64,000 bases of DNA from Corydoras sp. C115 (taxonomy: Eukaryota; Chordata; Actinopteri; Siluriformes; Callichthyidae), in NCBI GenBank assembly GCA_019802505.1, contig JAFMOC010000031.1, forward strand, positions 3,788,501-3,852,500. The letters run 5' to 3'. Shown here in pieces: positions 34,208 to 48,599 of the stretch. The position numbers and the translations under genes are program-made. Every line of letters starts with the position of its first letter. Position 1 is the stretch's first letter. Under the pieces are notes generated by a model. The model was not told the DNA's origin, ran no database searches, and saw nothing but the letters and a program-made list of their open reading frames with translations.

Positions 34208-37200
34208 TAGACATCTTCATAAACAAAAAAAATCACTCAAGTACTGATTGTTTAACAGACTTTTTAAAATGGGTAACTTAATTAAAACAAAAGAAGACTA
34301 ATTTATGTTTGTTAAACAACACAATGCTTCAGAAATAATTAAATAATAAGGGCAGGGTCATATTAGATTCAGACTGATATATCAGGCATTTATATGTTAT
34401 AATGTAAAACGATATGAAAATTTGATCTATTGTTTACTTACTTATCTACAGAAATAATATTATAATTAAATAATTAATAAAAGGCAGTAAGGCATCAAAA
34501 GGGAATACCTCAATCTGTCAGCCTAATGGGAACTGAAATATGTTTCCATTAGAATAAAACCTTTAGGCCTTATTATTTTATTTTAATAATGTTTATAATA
34601 AAATGTATAATAAATTTCTATTTTATATAATTATTTAACAAATGTAAAAAGTCACTTGTTTTAAATATTGTCTAGCTGATATAATAGGAAGGGGTGGTTG
34701 GGATCTGAATTAAACAACATTTTAATGAAAACTTCAGGTGTCTTAGCCCAATCTGCTACTTACAATTACAGGCATAAAATGTCACATTTAAGAAAAATGC
34801 AGTGTGTCATAACAAATTACATAATTAAACAGAAGACATAAATCCATTCCTCTAATTTGCATGGGTGTATCTGTGTCTGTGAATCTGTCTGTCCTAATAC
34901 TGCATATCTGGTCAGGGGAAAGTGATGTAATTAAATGCCAAAAGAGAGAGGGGGAGATTTAAAAAGTAGTTACCGGGAAAGTACTCAGCTGTTTAATAAT
35001 TGTGGAAAGTCTAGAGTCTGATGAATATCTTGAAAGACTGTTACCTATGTGATCGGGACTTTCCTTTCTACTAACAAAACTCATTAATCAAACCAAAACT
35101 CATCAGAAAGACTCCCTTTAGATTTGCTGGGAAGCCAACTGTTTTTACAATATTAATGTCAGGTGCTCTTTATCATGTAACTATGCTGAAATGATTAATG
35201 AGTATACATTTTTGAGGTTTGTTTATTTAGTTGAGTGTGTTGCTGTTCAGTGTATGAGTGATAGATATAATTACAGCAACATATCAGCACAACTATTGTC
35301 AAGTAAATAATATTAAAATTAAATTGCAAATGAACAAAAAAAATACAGTACAGTTTGCTAAAAATATCGGTTTGTAGTTTATAATTGAGACAGTTCTGTA
35401 AGTTATGGAAACTCAGGACATCCCTTAGAGGAGAACAGTATGTTAAACAAGGCAAGCTAAATGGCTAAAGCACATTCCCTGGTTTGTACTGTCAACTCAT
35501 AATGATAAAAGTCTGTAATACCTTGGCATGTTAAATGTTAGCTTCACATTAATCACTGATTTAGTTTAAAAACACACTGAAGCTAGAATAAAATATACCT
35601 TTGTTTAAGGTAAAAGGGATCATTTATAACCAAGACATAACATGAAACTTGAGGCCTTTTGTTCCAGATACACATTACGGCTCATGTACAATTTATAAAC
35701 ATGAATGAGTGCACACTAGCTTCAGTCTGATCTGTTTAAAGATTACCCTAATTTCTCCTCATTTATGTTCTCTTATGGATATTATTGAAAAAAATTAAGT
35801 CAGCAAAAATGAAAGTTATTTTTAAGATAAGTATTATAAACATGTTTGAATACAACCAATTAATTCACAGCTCAAACACCAGATATTTGTATTTTAAAAT
35901 ATCACCAGATCACTACATTTACAGCTAAGTTACAAAATGAAAACAAATTTAAAAATGTAATTATTATTATTTTTTTTTTAATTTTCACAACATTCTTGGT
36001 TTCATACCAGTCACACATTGGTTCATGCTGGACTGCAATTGTTGAGGGAGGAGTCATTGTTGATGCTAGAGTTAAAAGCTGCTTCCCATTCTGAAACTAA
36101 TAACATGTGGCTTATTTCCAGGTGCAGCTTATAAGAGCAGTGATGTAATGTTTGTACAATATAGGGATATTTCACTATGCTGTCAGACTGCTAACTCACC
36201 TGCGGTTATTCTATCCCCAAAGAATCCCCTCAGCTTGAGTTGCATTGCAGACAGTGATCACTCAGGAGATGGTGGGGAGGTGGTGAGATGGTGGGTTTAT
36301 ATAGGTCCAAAGTGAACTGGCTCTAAAACTTGAGCTGAAGAATGGCTGCACTGGCAGTGACTCAACAGAGTGTAGAGTCCTTTCTGGTCAGACCCTAAGC
36401 TAAAAGAAACTTGTGGCTTTTGCTCGATGTGTGGCCATCTTAAATTGAAAGGAGGTGTTTCCCCAGGGGAGCAGGACTGTAAGAAAATCCCTCTCCAACA
36501 TTTAAGAAGGAGCAGCTGCTCTGGAGCCAAACACAAGTGTGCAAATCTCACAGAAAAAAGGACCAAAGAATTTCAGCAAAGGCTTTTCTTCTTATAAAAA
36601 CAACTGATATGGATTAGTAACATTATCCTTTAACAGAAATCTTGCATGGGTTGGTCAAAGTAATTAAAACAAAGGACATCAATAGTGATCCACTATTTCT
36701 TTTAATTCCATTCTACATTTATAGACAAATTTAGTGTATCACCTCATTACCATATCACCACAGAGTACCAAGGTCACAACTGCATGATTGCAGCAAAATT
36801 TTGCCTGATTAGCATGTTCAAAGCAGCTATTATTGGTTTTCTTGCAGTTCAGTCCTTGGAGGAGTTAAAGGGGGTCAGAGGTTTTAGCATAGTTTGGTCA
36901 TGTTCTCGCCCAGCAGTCAGAAACTTCACTGTGCCAAATAGAAAGCTTATGCTTTATGTAACTATGTGAGATGGAGCGCTTGCCTGCTCTGCTCTCAATC
37001 AAACCTGCCTTTGTTTAAAGCAAACAGATCTCTAATCTGTGACGTGGAGAATATTTTGGACAACTATTTCTGATGTCAAATCGGCTGCTGTCAGGTAAAC
37101 TCCAAAATATCCAAATGTTTTGACAGATTCCAAGGTTACTGAAATATTTTGATGGAAGCTGGAGCAAAATATTTTGATAAGGCACTCTGGATGATGAAAT

Positions 37201-38744
37201 TAATGGCACATTGTGGAGAGGATCTGCCACCTTCTGCGTTTTATGAGTGGGTGTGTAAAGAAATAAGGCTTAGTGCTGCTAATGTCACCCAGGCTTTAAA
37301 GAATCTCTGGATAGGTTTTGAAAGACTTGGGCTTGACCATCACAACATATTGATTAAATTAGAAGAGGTCATAATAAAAATCATGTGGCAGAATAAAGTT
37401 ATTGTATATATGAACATGTGTTTTCGGTCCTGGAGATGCTTCAGTATATGCACAATCACAGTATGTCAACCATCAACAAGACTAATCTCTCCTCTATAAA
37501 TATTCTCTTATGTGAGCTGGTCAACATACCATCAAATTAATTCACCTTAGAAACCGCTGTTAGCATTACATAAAATTAAGTTTATAAATTGTTTGTCCAG
37601 TTTAGCCATACAAATCATTGACACCTACATTTCCTATTATGCACTTAAACCTTGCATTGACATATTTGTGGACTAAATGGGAAACTGTATTTTGGTCTCA
37701 TTTACTTAGCAGGTGTCAATATGCAAAGCATATAATATACACAAGAATGTATAAGAGCATAAGTCTGGAGTTTAAAAGTTTTAAAAATAGTTTTAAAATG
37801 AAAATATAAAGGTCTAAGAATAAAGCAAGTTGAGAAAATAAGTTAAGAACCAGAGAGATGAGGTTATCCAGTCTCAGATAGGGATCCAGAGAAGCTTTCA
37901 CCCCAATTTCAACAATTACTGGCCTGTTCCTAAAGTCACGAGCATACATCTCTGTCAATCCATTAAGATGCATTGCCATTTTCTCTTTAGCGCCACTTTT
38001 GAATAAACCTGGGCATATATGATGTGTTGCCATGAACTGTAGAAGTAATTGGGGTAGCGAAAAGGTGGAAAGATGTTTGGGTTGAGGTCAAGGTCAGGAA
38101 TAATTTAGGATTACTGTTCTGGCTATCTCTTTCTTTTGGAGTAATCTCTTGCTGCTTTTGAAAGCATTCCCTCTAAATGATGAGAAGATCCTCACCCTCC
38201 AACAGTGGAGCAGGTTTTGTGTGTCTAGCATAAACACTGTCTCATGATGGTCCAAGATTAGAAGAGTAATGGGTCTCTAAAAGCAACATAAACTTTCCAG
38301 AACATTCAGTTCAATTAGAAAACAATTCCCTGTCCTTTTCAAAGGCTTCGTGGACATCCTTCGCAATGAACCCCTGCAGGAGCCTTCATCTGTGAATGGA
38401 CTATTTATGTTATCTACGATCATGTATGCTTTATTGTCTATTGATAATCTCAAGAGATAAAAAACAAAAAGGATATTTGACCTTAAATACAGAAAACACA
38501 TGTAAATTGCCAAGAATGAAGACAGAAATGAAAGAAGCAGAATACAGCATCTACAACAAAGCTACTTAATATTGTACCATTTAGTGGCTAGGATTGGATA
38601 CAATCTTTTTCTCGTGTGTGTACAGTATTATTTTTAAGTTGCTGTTGCCCGCTGTTGTGTGGCACAGTGGTGCACTAGCAAGACGGAACCATATTAAGAG
38701 ACAACATGCTAAATGAGTGATGCATATATGTAAAATGTCCACCT

Positions 38745-38880
38745 TCATGTGGCAATGTGTGCCTAAATGTGTTTGTCTGTGTGTCTGTTCTGCGATGGAC
38801 TAGCTGTTTCCTTGCTATTCACCCCATGAGTGCTGGAATAATCCACAGGACCCGCATGACCCTGATTAGGTGTATTAAAA
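38745..38880 (+). mobile_element. Probable 3' fragment of an old SINE
   Basis: The stretch GTTTGTCTGTGTGTCTGTTC, then CTGCGATGGACTAGCTGTTT and GACCCGCATGACCCTGATTA has the order of motifs seen in the 3' half of the tRNA-SINE bodies (CAGCGATGGATTGGCG and CCCTAATAGAGG in younger copies). The divergence is high and no head is present, so the assignment is by motif order only. Confidence 0.45.
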
Positions 38881-39212
38881 AAATTTAATTGCCTACTGTT
38901 GTTCTCAATTAATTTGTTTAGATGTCAAGTAAACAAAAATACACACTATGATTGGAGGTTCTGGGATATCTTATTCTAAGTTGCTCCCCCTGCCCTCATT
39001 ATGCAATCTCTATTCCAGTTTATACAAAAAGTATGCAGCAACGTCAAGGCTCACACCAACCCCACTAAACCATGTCAACATGGACCTTGAGTGGTGCAGA
39101 GTAATATTTTTTATATAAAATTCTCATATCTTGCATTTTTGTTTTAAATACACTTTACTGGATCATTTTGCAAAATAAAACCAAAGTGATCACTGAGCAA
39201 GAAAAACTCTCA

Positions 39213-39565
39213 TTCATTCATTCATTCATTATCTCCCGCTTTATCCTCTATTAGGGTCGCGGTGGGGTTCCCCATGCCCATCCAGGGGAGAACGTCTCGG
39301 GCGCTGGGCAGATAGACCCAGGACAGGGCGCCAATCCATCGCTGGGTACACACTCACACACTCAAACACACTCTATATGGGGCAATTTAGAAAACTCAAT
39401 TAACTTCATCCATGTTTTTGGACTGTGGGAGGAAACCGGAGAACCCGGAGAAAACCCACACGGACACGGGGAGAACATGGAAACTCCACCCAGATGGGGA
39501 TTCGAACCGGGAATCCCTAGCGCTGAGAGGCGAACGTGCTAACCACTAAGCCACCGTGCCGCCTT
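39213..39565 (-). mobile_element. tRNA-derived SINE, full-length copy
   Basis: Full-length inverted copy with an (ATTC)n tail on the left and head motifs (complement of GGCGGCACGGTGGCTTAGTGG) on the right. An exact 12-bp target-site duplication GAAAAACTCTCA flanks it at 39201-39212 and 39566-39577. It is closely similar to the copies at 1679 and 30367. Confidence 0.88.
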
Positions 39566-41267
39566 GAAAAACTCTCAAAGAGGGAAAAAAACTATGTAAA
39601 CAAGCTAAATCTTAAACAAACTAATGTTCTTTATACAGTGGAACTGATAAAAGATGATGATTCTGTACTGTCACCATCTCAGTCATGGCAATAATATGAT
39701 ATTATGATGCTGGGCTCTGGGCTGCTGTCCATATTTTTAAAGTGATTCCCATGGTGGCTTCACAGTGCAGACAAGAGACTCTGTAATCTACTTGGTCATG
39801 GATTATAGCATTTTCAAGAAAGGGAGTTTAAATTCAAGCTTTGTTTTAATTATTTAAGACCATATCAGATGTATGACTATACATATGACTAAATACCTAA
39901 AAACATTTAATTATTGAGGTGGTTCTCAGTATTAAATGTTATAATAATTAACCTTTGTTGTTGAATGTATATTCGTTTAATTACTGTCTTATTATTTAAC
40001 TTCTTAATCAATATAAGGGCAAGTAACTAAGTACTTATTGGATCCACATACTTTTACAATTTACAAATGTTTTGGGGAACCATGTAAGATTTGAAATAAT
40101 CTTGAATTTGAGATCTCTCTTAATATGAAATTACAAAGTATTTAGCATCAAGACATGTTTTTGGGAACAAGCATTATTATGAAGTGGATTGCCTTTCCAA
40201 ACTGTGTACATGACTAAACCTTGAAGATATGGATCCAGAAAAGAGGCAAATGTCTTTTGTTGCTGAGATTGTGCAATCTGAGCACATGGCAAAAAGTATG
40301 CAAGCAGATCATAAATGGCAGACAATAAAAGTGAACACTTTTCTCACTGGATTACAGGTTACTGGAAAACTGTTGTAATGTAAGACGATAGTAGCCTTTG
40401 CCTTGCAGGTTAAAGGCTCCACTAAAAAGCCCTGCAAATTCTTCCAAAGCTTCTTTTACAGTGGAATGATGAAAGTATGCTATATTAAATGTTTTGTAAC
40501 ATTGCATGTTTTGCCACACACACACACACACATACATACACAGCTGATTCATTCAAATTGTCTTCATGGATTCAAACATGTTACCTGTAGAATTATCACA
40601 TACTATGTAGTGCATGCAATCATTAAATCTTTTTTACTTTTTAGTTTGTATTAAAGAGGGAGGAAGGTGTACACTGTACAGTACAGTGTAGTTTAAAGGA
40701 AACACCCCCAAAAACATTTCAAAAGCTTAATATTTACATATACATAAGTATATTAAGATTTCTCTATATTCTTAAATGGCTCACTTTATCTCCCTTGCTT
40801 CTTGCAGAGCTTTCTAGTTTCAAATGCTTTAATGTATCTTCAGATCAATTGACCGTTTTACTTTTTGTGCTACATTTCCAAGCAGAACAAAACACTAACA
40901 CTCCCACATTCCTGGATGACAACTGTAGTTTGCATTGGGCCAAATCACTGTGACTGTTCTGAACTCTGAGACACTCTGACTGGCCAGCAAAATGACTGGA
41001 CCACTGAAAACTCGGATTATGTGTAACAACAGGTGACCCACAAAAATAACACAACACTAAATCTCAACTTAAATTGTACATCCAATTAGGGAGTAGGGTA
41101 AAACTGATAGATCTCAGAAGACTTTATGAATTCTTATCTGACAGGATTACTAGAGAAAGATAAAACAGAATGAGTTATGGGGGGACATATGCAATTATTT
41201 TTCATCTTTGGATTTCAAAGACAAGGAAAATAATAAAGATATGATTTCCTGGTTCAAAACAATAATT

Positions 41268-41580
41268 AGTATATACAATGGAATGCAAAAGTTTCCACAC
41301 CCCTTGTTTCTATAAATAACTATAGTAACAAGTTTGAAGAAATAGCCTAATGTGCAATTTCTGAAGGCCTGTAAGGAAATTGACTCATATTTATTTACGG
41401 GATTAGGATTTAAAAAAAAAGAAACTAAAGCAAGGCCCTGTAATTAGTGCATCATCAGGACGCTTTTATCCAATTACAAGTATCCCGACTTTATAGTTGG
41501 GGTCAGGGCAAAGAGTCAGACAATATACAGCACACCTGGAGCAATGATTAGATGATTATCTCGGTGAGCTTAAGTGTCAT
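41268..41580. mobile_element. Possible non-autonomous DNA transposon remnant
   Basis: GGAATGCAAAAGTTTCCACA followed by CCCC resembles terminal sequences of fish non-autonomous elements. The following about 300 bp is moderately complex and non-coding. No second terminus or target-site duplication was found, so this is weak. Confidence 0.25.
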
Positions 41581-44499
41581 AGAAAAAAACTTTTGGTTGG
41601 CACTATTAAGAATTGTGTGTAGTGTGATTGTGTAGAATCATTATCCTCTTGTTGTAACTTTGTTATTTTACAAGTGGTGCGATATTAGCTTTTGGAATTT
41701 ACTTATATTAAGGTAAATTAGCTGCTTTAAATTGCCCCTCTATTGTTGCTCCGGTTTTGTTTAGGATCTTGAACGCAAACTTTTGTTGTTAAACATTTTC
41801 CTGTTTTTTTCTGATATCAACTTGATAAACTGAAATCCTGTTACATGCTATGCTCAAAAGCAACTCTCTGAAACTGATTTGTGGGCATCTGTTATTTTAA
41901 TCATCACCTGGCTAGGCAGAGAACCTCAGGAACTGGCTGCTGATTGTTGGAACATGGTTTGAGAAGCTTTAGAATTTTCATCATCTGGCATTTTATAACG
42001 ATGTTAGTGAAGAATTCCTAATAAACTAATTCAAATCTACATGCTTATTAAATCAAATCTGAGAGCTCAAATCTCTTGGGCTCTTAAACATTTCCATAGT
42101 GGTCATTTCCTTTCGATCATTCCAAAACTGTAAACTACCAAAAAAATAGTAAAAAATAATGTTTCATCTCTAACTTTTAGCTTTAACTTTTTTGGTATTC
42201 GACTTATTAACATTAATTTTGACCAAAGGTAAACCAACTTTTGCATGCCAATGACCCCCCAGAATCCATGCCGATGCTTTGTATTTAAAATGCAGCCATG
42301 TAGCAGGACAGGAATGCTATTACTGCATGATTCACACATCCTTATGAGATTGCAGTGTACTGGTGTATTGGTGCATCAGAGCTGGCGGGAGAACCGCCTG
42401 GAATTTACATTAATTTATGTTTAAAAGTGCAGGGAGGGGAATTATTGCTCAGTGTTTAGAGAATAGCAGACCCATGAATCTAGCACCTCCACCTCTCTCC
42501 CAAATGAGTGTTACCTCCCCATCAACTCACCCGCCCCATCCCCCTATCTCTATTTTTATCACTCCTTCTATATACCTCACTTTTATCTCTCTCTCACTCA
42601 TTCTCTCCATTCTCATTTACTTCTGTCTTGCTTTCTCTTCCTACATGTCTGTCTTTATCTCTCTCCTCTTGCTCTAACCTTCTTGTTCACCCTTTTCCTA
42701 TCTCTGTTGCCTGTGCCTCTCTAAAATCCATTTAGAGGCACAAGGTAAACACTCACTTTTCATAAACAAGCTTTTAAGGCCTGTCTTCTCTGCTTTTCTC
42801 GCTCATAAAGTTGACAAAGCTTCACGACTCGCTGGGCAGCATTAGAGCAGATAGGTTAAATGATGTGCTCCGCTGTGTACACCCGTATGGACAGACACCT
42901 CTCAGCACCCGTATCACAAGCACCACAGAACGCGATACAGTCTTTAAATGAATACAGTTCAGCTTCACAACTGAAGTTAGCACAATGGTGAAATCTGTTT
43001 TAAAGGCTCTAGGATTGTATTTCAGACCCATTAAAAGAATAAATTTACCTATTTAACATAAAAGTATAATCAACCATTCCCAAAAATCTGCAACAAAATC
43101 CCCAGAATGATGATTCATCTCTTGTCATTTGGCTTCAAACATTTTGGTTTATTTTATTTATTTATTTTTTGGCCACATTTAAATCTCACACAAGCCATTA
43201 CTGTCAGTAAGGTGAGATGTTTTGGCTTTTATTATTAGTTATGAGTGCTGAGTTTACTCCTACTGCAATGAATCTCTTCTCGTTTGTGTATGTAAGAAGC
43301 CACATCTGTGTATGGAACGGCCCTTTTATCATCCCGGTGGCTTCCACTGCTTATGAACTTATTAAAACTGTAGTTCTTCTAGGTTCAGTGTGTTTTTACA
43401 GTTACATTGTTCAATGTAGTTGTTTCAAACCCAAGTGTATTCAACTTTTTCATTCAGTTAATCTATGCAGGTGTGAACATGTCATATGAATTTCAGTAAA
43501 GACCAAACCAGCATCACAGCAAGGAAACCATAGCAGGTCTCATGACAATTAGAAAATCATGCAAACATGAGTACAGTTTGGTGAAAAAGTGGTTTTGACA
43601 AAGAAGAAGGGTTTTTCTTAAGGCAGGCTACTTGTCATGTGTCCATGACATTTGAGTTATGGTTGAACTGGGGTAAAGACAAGGTTCAGTGCTTGCTGGC
43701 TATTTGGACTGACGAGCACATACACGGTTATAGAAGCAAGGTATGTGCAAAGAAAGTAGTGTGCATGTTTTAAATGATGTTTACTATAATCCTGCAAGAC
43801 ATTATGTTGATGTACAAGCATGTGAATTTGCAACATTTTAAAAGGTAACATTTCGAATAATTGGTAAAAAAAAAAAGATTCTTAACCCCAAAATATTTTT
43901 GAAACATTTGACTAATATAACTGATAATAAAACCCAGCACTTTACACTATTCTTATAAAATATTGGTAGACCTACATACAAATTAAAGCTACAGGAGCTT
44001 TAATACCTCATTTTAAGTTGGTCCCCTCTTTTCCCAGTTATACAGTTAACAGATTCCCTTCATTTGGAATAGTTTTCTATCAGATTTTGTCCATAGTAAC
44101 ATTTGCCAATTCTTTTAGATAAGCATTGGTGAGATCTGACACTGATGTCCATTAAAACGACTGGCTCATGATTACCATTTTAGTTTATCCCAAAGGTGTT
44201 TGATATGGATGATTAAGAGGCATATTCTTAATATTTATGTCTGTGTTGCAAGGGAAGTGGTGCAGTTAAACTAGTGCAGTTTAAATAATCATTTTAATGG
44301 TAACCACTATACTGAATGATACAAAATACCCAAAATATTCATTTTATGTGCTGACTGTTCATCTACTCTCATTTGAAGAAGTTGCATGAAATGAAAAACA
44401 TATTTAAAAAGATAAAAAACAGCTATCTCTATTTGTAACTCACACACTGTGAATAAGATAAGTAAATCTTATATACCTCTTGTTGGGTTAGGAGCATTA

Positions 44500-44770
44500 A
44501 TCTGGCTTACATTTATTTGCTCTGCACGCTTCAGATTTTCTTAACGCTGTGTTCTAGTGGTAAGCTGATGTTTGTGTCTTCGCTCTGAACAATCTGCCAC
44601 TGATTAAGCCAGGGTGCGACCACTGATGTCACTGTGAACAAAGCGGTCCAGGTTGACCATTACTTTTGTGTCTGTGCATTGCGTCATTTTTTATTCAAAG
44701 GCAAGGAGCATGGGTGGTTTTCCCAGCACGATGAACACTGACTGAGATCATGATAGGATTAAGTGCAGCA
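44500..44770. promoter_or_regulatory. Candidate non-coding regulatory block
   Basis: A non-repetitive block with CTGAACAATCTG and GTGAACAAAG (SOX/forkhead-like), CCAGGTTGACC (nuclear-receptor half-site-like) and TTGCGTCA. No open frame of note crosses it. The call is by motif density and contrast with the AT-rich flanks. Confidence 0.22.
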
Positions 44771-45127
44771 GGGGCTATATCTTTGGTGGGGTTTTGGGAG
44801 GTAGAATTTTCACCCTCCTTGAAACATATTCACTGATATAGAAGCTAAACCTCAGTGTAAAAAAATAAAGTGCAGAGAAAATTCCTTGAGTGGTCATTAG
44901 TCTCTGTGGATCAGACTTTTTCTTTTTCCTTCTCACACAACCACTCTAGTGTATCGGTTTTCATGTGCTGGACCATTTCACTCACTGTGTTTGGCACACC
45001 CATGTCCTTTGTGTGTGACCTATCCTCCTAATAATGAATCTGTACCGTAAGGGTCTAGATGAATTCACCTAAATGCACTCATGTGAATGCATGTGTTCCT
45101 TACATTTGTGTTAGTCATTTTTATATA

Positions 45128-45148
45128 TGTGTGTGTGTGTGTGTGTGT
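45128..45148. repeat. (GT)n microsatellite
   Basis: A short pure GT run directly after TTATATAT. Confidence 0.9.
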
Positions 45149-47456
45149 TCAGGCTGTAGACGTGTGACAACTTCTATCATTTGCACACTAATGACTTACA
45201 GCTGAGCCTATTTGACTTGCTCAGCATCACAGTGCATCTCAGTTTTACTCTAATAATCTGTATGTTGCACGTCTATTATTTTTACATATCTACTTTTCAA
45301 AAATGTATTTTCTCAGTCTCCTGCTTGGCAGTTCTCTTACTCTCTTTTCTGCATATCAAGCTCAAGCCTGAGCATGTACAAGGCAAGTCTTCACTGTGCC
45401 AGTCAATCGATCTGTCAGCTACACAAAAAGCCTGACAAATTGTCTGAAGCAGCTCCACATCAAATTGAGTCATTTCACTAAAAAAGTGAGTTTCCAAATC
45501 AGTTTCATCACATGGTAAGTGTAGCAATCGGTTTTTAGGTGCAGACCACACATTTAACATTCTTAGTTGTTTATTTTACTGGTTATTAATGTCTGTCAGA
45601 AAGAAATAGGAACATATGAGCACCCTAAGGAGCACTTGAATGAGTGCTAGATTGAGACAGACTGAAGTTTTTAAGGAACAAACAGAATCAATTGGGAAAA
45701 CATTTGCCTTTTTAAAATGTAGATAGTGGCTACTGATGTGAGCGAAATAAAAATGTGTTACTTACTACATATACAATAATATATCAAAATTCTGTTGACA
45801 TTCTCCATTTCAATACTTCTTGCCCCAGAGTAAGATATTACCTGAAACTTTGATATAGAAATTTGCTTAATAAATTATACTGTACATTCTACATCTAAGA
45901 TAATGCACACGATGTTTGTGTATTGGCAGGGCAAGAATGTAAGGGCTGGGCAGTCAAGCTTCACTCTTTAATAACACCCTCACGACACTGTCACAAACTC
46001 CCTTCACAAAGTGCAATTAGAGTAAATCCAGGGGCAGTGCTAGTTCATCACCAGGATGGTCTTCAGTTGGCATCTATAGGCTAATTACACCACCACTTTG
46101 TACTTAATGACACAGCGCCACATCACGGTCAAGTTAAACCAGGCAGAGGATGCTGGATTTGGCTTAAAACCGGTTTTTAAGAAAATATAGGGAGAACACA
46201 ACTTATAGCATGAAGCAGATGTTGCAAAAGAGGCAAAAGCAGCAGGTAGTTTAGAGCCACCAAAAGTGGAATGTGCTGAAGAATGCAAAGAGCATGTCAA
46301 TATCTTCAGCTGCTTGATTATAGTTGTGGAGACTATGGTATAATAAACAATTCTAACATCTGTCTTTCACGTAGTAAAGAGTTCACCAGTTTAAACTATA
46401 TGGTCATGAACTTGCTTCCTTCTTAAAGCCTGTTTACAAATTACATTTTTCTTGGTTTTTTTTTGTTGCTTAGATTCGCTTATTTGTCACATTTTGTTTA
46501 CTAGTTTCAGAAGTACCACAGACCTTTTTATCTGTCATCTTTAAAATATAATGCAAACACATTATATATTTAACAGTTATACATATCAGTACTTTATATC
46601 TTATTAACACTGCAATAAACAGCAGTCATAGGAGAACAGGAAAGAGAGGGCGAAAGTGGGTGAGTCTAATAAATGCTGTCAGCTTTAGGTCATCAGACAA
46701 ATATGTTACTATTATCATCTCAAAATATTAAAATATTTATTAAAATCACACCCACTCTTTGATATGATGTGCCAAAACATGCCATCCAGGTACAGACAGG
46801 GCAAGAATGAGTGGGAGATAAGTTGCACATGGCTGAATTCTTAACAGAAGACAAATGTAATTACGCACAACAACAATTATTCATTTTTATCTGCTGGAAT
46901 TATCTGTCTGTTTCGTCATCTACACTACAACTAAGAAAAGACGATTTCTTAGTGGAGTAATAGATGTACCAAAGACACATGTTTGTGGACACATATTCAT
47001 AGGTGTACTGTGAGCTAATTTGCTTGGCTGTCAAATTCATGTTTTAACAAAACCTTACAACATTCTGTTTGATTGTGGCTTATAAAGTGATGCATTTGCC
47101 ATAGCAAATATTTAACTAATTAAATTTTTTTTTCTATGAATTACAGAATAAATATTCCCAGTACTGTGATGATAATGAGGATAATGGTGATGATCATAAT
47201 TATGATGATGAGAACATTTTAGAGCTGTGACATCGCATCTCTATGTCGATAGTGTAGTAAACAGTAAGCTGCTCTTATTCTCACTGACATTGCAATAACT
47301 TCAACAAACAAAGGCTTCATAGGTTTAAAGATCCAAAAGTATGCAAACATTCTTTAATAAATTTGCCAAAATCAAAAGCCACTATTGAAAATGCCCCCTG
47401 GTTTAAGTTTATGGCATTCTTTAAGTAAAGTTGGTGTTACTTGCTAATAACAACTA

Positions 47457-47786
47457 TTCATTCATTCATTCCTTCATTATCTCACGCTTTATCCTATTAG
47501 GTTCGCGGTACATCTCGGGCGCTGGGCAGATAGACCCAGGACAGGGCGCCAATCCATCGCTGGGCACACACTCACTCTCACACACACACACACTCTATAT
47601 GGGGCAATTTTGAGAATTCAATTGACTTGATCCATGTTTTTGGACTGTGGGAGGAAACCGAAGAACCCGGAGGAAACCCACGCAGACACAGGGAGAACAT
47701 GGAAACTCCACCCAGATGGGGATTCGAGCCGGGAATCCCTAGCGCTGAGAGGCGAACGTGCTAAGCACTAAGCCACCGTGCCGCCC
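47457..47786 (-). mobile_element. tRNA-derived SINE with small internal deletion
   Basis: Inverted copy of the same family. A 13-bp exact target-site duplication CTAATAACAACTA flanks it at 47444-47456 and 47787-47799. About 30 nt present in the other copies (the region reading GGGGTTCCCCATGCCCATCC in this orientation) are missing near 47508. Head and tail are otherwise intact. Confidence 0.88.
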
Positions 47787-48599
47787 CTAATAACAACTAA
47801 TTATTACTATTCTAATATTGAATCCAAGTTATTTAAAATTTATATATTGCAAGAAAAATGGATGGCTCTATATTGCAACAGGAATACTTTACTAAATTGC
47901 TAAATACTGTGATTTCAAGCTAATCAGAATTTTGAGATTAAATAGGGTTTTATGCAACTTCAATTGGATCACAATATAAAAAAAATATTTTATCCTTGTT
48001 TAAGATGGTACATACTACAAACCACATTACATTGCATTAATACAGCTACTCTGTTTTAATGATAAAATCAAATGTTTTTCTATTTATTTTTACTCTACTT
48101 CCACATTTAGACAAAATATTTTTCTTGTAGTCAAAAGGCTAGTAATAAAGAAGAACCCATATGTCAATATAAAAATACTTGACAAGAACACAGAAATGAA
48201 TTTAGTTCAGTAGTTATCCTGTGCAAGGCTTTGTCAGCCGCAAAAGTGTTAGAATTAGCAATGATCTTCTTTTTTAAATACCTCATATTTTTAAATTATG
48301 AATACAAATTACTCCAGAGAAAAATGTAGAGCATAAGCCATTATGCAGAAATTGGAAGTGTTGTACATTAATGTTCACATACAGAAATTTAAATGTAACC
48401 TTTAAAAGGTTAGGTATGGTACATAACTTTGTTCCTGTTACTGATGTGAATCTGAGTGGATAAATCTCTCAATGTAATGTATATTTGTAAATTTGAAATT
48501 AAATACAATTAAAAATGTGATTGTGGTGAGAAGGTGAGAGGAAATCAGTAACAAAATTGAAATAATACAAAAAAATAGGTGACTTTTGATAAAACAATA

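Larger units (their letters stand above)
30723..39200. other. Gene desert, second part
   Basis: Contains the truncated SINE at 34033, the SINE fragment at 38745, the candidate block at 33075-33700 and a cluster of AATATTTTG words at 37050-37176. No coding exon was recognised; the 116-codon open frame at 37149 shows no known motif. Confidence 0.5.
39578..47443. other. Gene desert, third part
   Basis: AT-rich unique sequence with a 21-bp palindrome (TACACTGTA-cag-TACAGTGTA, 40670-40690), a pyrimidine-rich stretch at 42480-42680 and the items listed separately. No exon was recognised. Confidence 0.5.

Noticed and set aside
37149..37499. 116-codon open frame
   Set aside because: Reads as somewhat protein-like but has no recognised domain, no splice context and a chance-compatible length for the amount of sequence.
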